DNA of 64,000 bases from Juglans regia (lineage: Eukaryota; Streptophyta; Magnoliopsida; Fagales; Juglandaceae). A model generated the notes under the pieces. That model ran no database searches, was not told where the DNA came from, and saw nothing but the letters and a program-made list of their open reading frames with translations. The translations under genes and the position numbers were made by a program. Positions 60,452 through 64,000 of the stretch are shown one piece after another. The stretch lies in the NCBI RefSeq assembly GCF_001411555.2, contig NC_049908.1, positions 30,387,817 through 30,451,816 of the forward strand, read 5' to 3'. Position 1 is the stretch's first letter; each line of letters begins with the position of its first letter.

Positions 60452-61258
60452 ATGGCTCAAAAATATGAGATTCTTCGTGTTATTCATGTTATATTAGATG
60501 GTAGAAACTATTTGGTGTGGTCTCAGTCCTTTCGTAGCTTTCTTAAAGGCCGTAAACTTTGGTTCTATTGTAGGGGTGATTGGAAAAAGCCAGTGCAAAA
60601 AGAAGATGAAAGAGCAGAACAATTTCTACAGTGCTTTCTTAAATGGGATAGCCATAATCACCAGATCCTTACTTGTATACACAACACCTCCATTCCGTCT
60701 ATCTCCAATCTACTTGGTAGCTTTGATGATGCTCTAATTTGTTGGCCTATGTTAGCCAGGCGTTACGCTACTCCTTATGTGTCCAGAAAGTACCAAATTA
60801 TGGTTGAGTTATATCAGCTCAGACAGGAGCCTAGCCAATCCATCAATGACTTCTTTAATCGTCTTTGTCATATTTGGAATCAGATTGATTTCTCTGACCC
60901 ACTCTAGAAGGATCTCACTAATGCTGACATGTATGCCATTCGTTGTCATCAGCATCGTCTCTATCAATTTCTCATGCCCAACAGGATTAATTTGAGTCGA
61001 TCCATGGTCAACTGCTTAATCGCACTCCGACTCCTTCCCTATATATTGTTGTCAATGAGTTGATCCGTGAGGAAACTCGTTTACATACATTACGGACTCA
61101 AAAAAAGCTCAGTGTCTTGGTTCTGGAAAGCATGGTCGTAGCCACCGCTGCTCCAATAAGTTTTTTTGTCGTTATTGTAATCGTCCTGGCTATGTCATCG
61201 ATACTTGTTACTGTTGTAACAAGAAAGGAATTTCTACTATTGTTGCTGCTAGTTTAGA
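60452..61258 (+). pseudogene. Copia-type gag relic
   Basis: From MAQKYEILRVIHVILDGRNY the frame reads WSQSFRSFLKGRKLWFY, WDSHNHQILTCI, YQIMVELYQLRQEP and QSINDFFNRLCHIWNQIDF, a Ty1/copia gag domain. A TAG at 60905 interrupts it. The same frame resumes KDLTNADMYAIRCHQHRLYQ and then degrades. A damaged zinc knuckle (CRYCNRPGYVIDTC, with His replaced by Tyr) is visible near 61160-61215. Protease, integrase and RT are missing. It cannot assemble particles. Confidence 0.85.
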
Positions 61259-61322
61259 CATTCCTCAGTTTTCTGGATCCATCGTCACTCTCTCCACAAT
61301 TAGAGAACCTCATTGACAACAG

Positions 61323-61527
61323 TTAGATGAGATAAAGTGTATAGTTACTCAATATAAACTCTATTCTAATATCATGTAAAAGTAAAAGTTTAACAAGAGG
61401 AGATAAATTAAATTAATGCTGACTTGGAGAACCTCCTCAATTAGATGAGATAGAGTGTATAGTTACTCAATATAAACTCTATTCTAATATCATGTAAAAG
61501 TAAAAGTTTAACAAGAGGAGATAAATT
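61323..61527. repeat. 118-bp-period direct repeat
   Basis: Two nearly identical 87-bp blocks, 61323-61409 and 61441-61527 (ttagatgagata ... aggagataaatt), are separated by 31 bp that contain gacttggagaacctcctcaa. This is probably a retroelement end duplicated in place. Confidence 0.85.
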
Positions 61528-61559
61528 TAATTATTTAATTTATATTCTAACATGTTAGA

Positions 61560-62015
61560 ATATAAATTAAGTACATACTATATAAATTTAACTTTTGATG
61601 TCGCTCAACAAAGCGACGGATGTTATAGAAAAAACTTATCTAGCGCCTATTTATTGGCAAACTAGATGGAATGGTATTGCATGGGTGAAGCCTGATATCT
61701 TTGAAGCATCCAACAAATTAGACTCTCCTCAAGGTCGGTAGAAGTTCATGATCTCTGAAAACACGGATTTAATTGTACACACAAATCCATGTAATTTACC
61801 GATGGGAACTGAACTGAGGCAACGATATATAGGGAAAAAAAAAACCTTAAGAGTTTTATAGTAATCAAGAAAAACATTTATAACCCATTTCACCCAATCG
61901 AAGAAAAGCATATGATTTGTTTTATTTTATTTAAATAATTAGGACTCGGCCGATGTATTAAATCTGTTATCACTTCAATAAATTTGAGAAGCAAAGCAAG
62001 TTATCGAGATGGACA
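61560..62015. other. Unassigned spacer
   Basis: No gene or element is recognised. Small frames here have no supporting motif. Confidence 0.35.
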
Positions 62016-62330
62016 CAATTAGAAGCACCTACGTACCTCGATCTCGATGCTTAATCACGATTCATGATCCATTACCAAGCTGCAGGCTGAGTTTGAGACA
62101 AGATGAGATGGAACATGATGCTCTAAAATGTAAAGCAAGCTCTTAAAGCTTATGCACTAAGCTAATGATCTGGATGCCTCTTCTTGATCCATGCATTACC
62201 AAGGGTTGAGATCGAACGAACGTGCTGTAAAAAGTGCAGCTAGCTAGCTTTGATGCTTGAGCACTAAGCAATTCTGTGTACGTGGAATATATCGTTGCTG
62301 CCGTTAACAAACTCTAAGAACTAATCACGA
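62015..62330. repeat. Second copy of the 110-bp-repeat noncoding module
   Basis: It aligns with 51825-52110: aacatgatgctctaaaa, gctcttaaagcttatgcact, gatgcctcttcttgatcc, aaaaagtgcagctagctagc. It is followed by the RNase H relic words (ctggctttaaggagagcag) also found at 17.07 kb and by a weak copy of the 52-kb flank module (62430-62650). Confidence 0.65.
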
Positions 62331-62649
62331 GAAGTCCTGTATAGCAGAAGATCTGGCTTTAAGGAGAGCAGCAGTGCTTTGTCTTGTAAAAATGGAGTTG
62401 GAAGGTGATTCACAGCTTGTAGTGAATGCTTTATTTTAAAAGTTCTTATACTTAATCATATCAAATAATATAATAAATTTTAAATGATTTTATAAATTAA
62501 GAATTTACATAAAAATTATTTAAAATTCTAAATGTGATTGAAGGAAATAATACTTGAAAAACAAAATGAAAAATAATCTAGAATAATGCTCTTTTACAAA
62601 GATAAAGCATCGACGGACCATACGCTACTTTTTCTTTTTTTGCACAAGC

Positions 62650-63285
62650 CAAACAACTTTTGAGTTATTGCTATATACATTCTGATATGCGCCCGTGGCC
62701 ATCGGGTTCCATTGTACTTTTGAGGAAAACCATTTCCCTAACATGAAGAGGTTATTCAGGGCTCCATGGGGAATGAGACCAGATTTCCGTGCCATCCAGC
62801 TATAGGGTACTAATCTCGCATCACATACAGTTATTTTAGAAGTCATTTAGAAGATATGGTAGGCTTGCTACTTATTTATTTATTTTTTTTTATTTTTCTA
62901 ATTTTTTTTTTAATTTTTTTACTTAATTTTTAAAAAAGTAACTATTAATAAAAGATATTAAAAAATATTTAAAAAATAATAAAAATAAATTAAAATTTCA
63001 AATATTGCTTAAGCCCTCAATGTAATCTGCACCGTGTCATTGTCGATCGAATCTGCCTAATTTGTTATCAAGATGAGATAAATTGAGAATAAAATTAAAA
63101 TTGAATAAAGATTATTATAATATTTTTTTTCATATTATTTTTTTTTAATTTGAAAAAAATAAATATTTTATTTTATTTTATGTTAAAATTCAAAAAAGCT
63201 ATAATAATTAAATAAAATAAAATAAGTTGAATAAAAATCATAAAGCGTGACAGAAGTCGGAAATACGACTACCGGAAGAAAAAGC
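62650..63285. other. AT-rich spacer with a MITE core
   Basis: 62860-63000 is poly-A/T. 63070-63240 carries the gagataaattgagaataaaa core of the common MITE family. No gene is seen. Confidence 0.4.
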
Positions 63286-63720
63286 AAACACTGACAATAA
63301 CCAATCGAAAAAAAGTAAGACAGTGAAAAACAAAAAACAAAAGCTGAAAAAGAAGCATTATGACAGATAATGCTTTAAAAAAAAAAAAAAGCGTTATGAG
63401 AGAAAATGCTTTTTTTTTTTAACAAAAAAAAAGAAGTATTAATGTTATGACAGATGATGATAAATGATAAAGGACCCACCAAACTGAAAAACTGCGTTTT
63501 GATTTATTTTTGAAAAATTCTACACCACATTTTTTAAAAATTTTTTTTTTAAAAAATATGTGATATATGAATGATGAGTAGAAAAATTTAATAAGTTTAA
63601 ACAAATTAAAATAAAAAAATGTGATGTATGATGTGTGAAGATGATGAGTAACAAAATTCTTTATTTTTCACTGTCACAATCCATACGTGGATGTGTTATT
63701 TGACATTTTTTTTTAAAGCA
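63285..63720 (+). repeat. Fourth copy of the IR1 family, interrupted by a MITE
   Basis: Same direction as IR1: aagtaagacagtgaaaaac, agaagcattatgacagat, aaactgaaaaactgcg, ttatttttcactgtcac. An insertion lies at 63512-63659. 63735-63895 is another copy of the GAGATGAAAT-type MITE core. Confidence 0.7.
63512..63659. mobile_element. Mutator-type MITE (148 bp)
   Basis: It begins GAAAAATTCTACACCACAT and ends AACAAAATTC. It is flanked by a perfect 9-bp duplication tttattttt (63503-63511 and 63660-63668). The paralogous IR1 copy at 21.94 kb has the uninterrupted site. Confidence 0.9.
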
Positions 63721-64000
63721 TGCATTTTATAGATAATTAAGGGTGGTTTGAATAATGAGACAAGATGAAATAGATTGAGATTATTTGTAAATAGTAATAA
63801 AATTGCTGAGATGAAATAATATTAGATGAAAGTTTTTGAAAATTTTATATGTTTAGATTTAGAAGTGACATGAAATGATTTTAATTTTTTGAGAGATTTG
63901 ATAGACTTGAGTCGCACCAATTATAATATATAATTTGTAATGATTTTATTTTATTTATAAATATATTTATAAATAAGTAATAGTAACTTATAAATTACCA

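Overview
The window looks like nuclear DNA of a woody eudicot. The evidence is very AT-rich intergenic DNA, intron-split CC-NBS-LRR (NLR) resistance genes, and a dense mix of plant transposon families (copia and Ty3/gypsy LTR elements, LINEs, a PIF/Harbinger element, hAT, Mutator and CACTA MITEs, and a TRIM). The many short elements built on GAGATGAGAT-like and GTTTGGATG-like words suggest Fagales, perhaps the walnut family. That assignment is from memory and is weak.

Layout. (1) 1-11929, minus strand: a CC-NBS-LRR gene (NLR1). Its 912-codon first exon is followed downstream by a tandem array of four ~2.2-2.3 kb units, ordered A-B-B-A. Each unit holds one splice-competent, phase-0 LRR exon. 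The gene runs off the left edge. (2) 11930-21500: 5' flank, hAT and Mutator-type MITEs, AT-rich filler, an RNase H relic and a small WD40-like exon relic. (3) 21560-28250: a family of inverted repeats. One arm is split by a 3982-bp PIF/Harbinger element (24137-28118), and a stray fragment of the same transposase lies between two arms. (4) 28250-35400: DNA rich in AACGTTCGAACGTT-like palindromes, a 5'-truncated LINE interrupted by a hAT MITE with perfect target duplications, and more MITEs. (5) 36401-43803, minus strand: an intact five-exon CC-NBS-LRR gene (NLR2, 1800 codons) with a three-LTR TRIM in intron 3. (6) 44500-64000: degenerate LTR retrotransposons, LINE tails, a copia gag relic, and several copies of noncoding modules that also flank the NLR genes. 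One of these is a copy of the NLR2 3' end with no gene attached.

How it fits together. Only NLR1 and NLR2 look like working host genes. Both belong to the RPS2/At4g27190-like CC-NBS-LRR type: the N-terminal exon carries the signalling and nucleotide-switch domains, and a chain of phase-0 exons carries the ligand-facing LRRs. Because every LRR exon begins and ends in phase 0, exon units can be added or removed without breaking the frame. The left 9 kb appears to catch this process in action. The rest of the window is a transposon graveyard in which paralogous copies often reveal the empty sites of later insertions.
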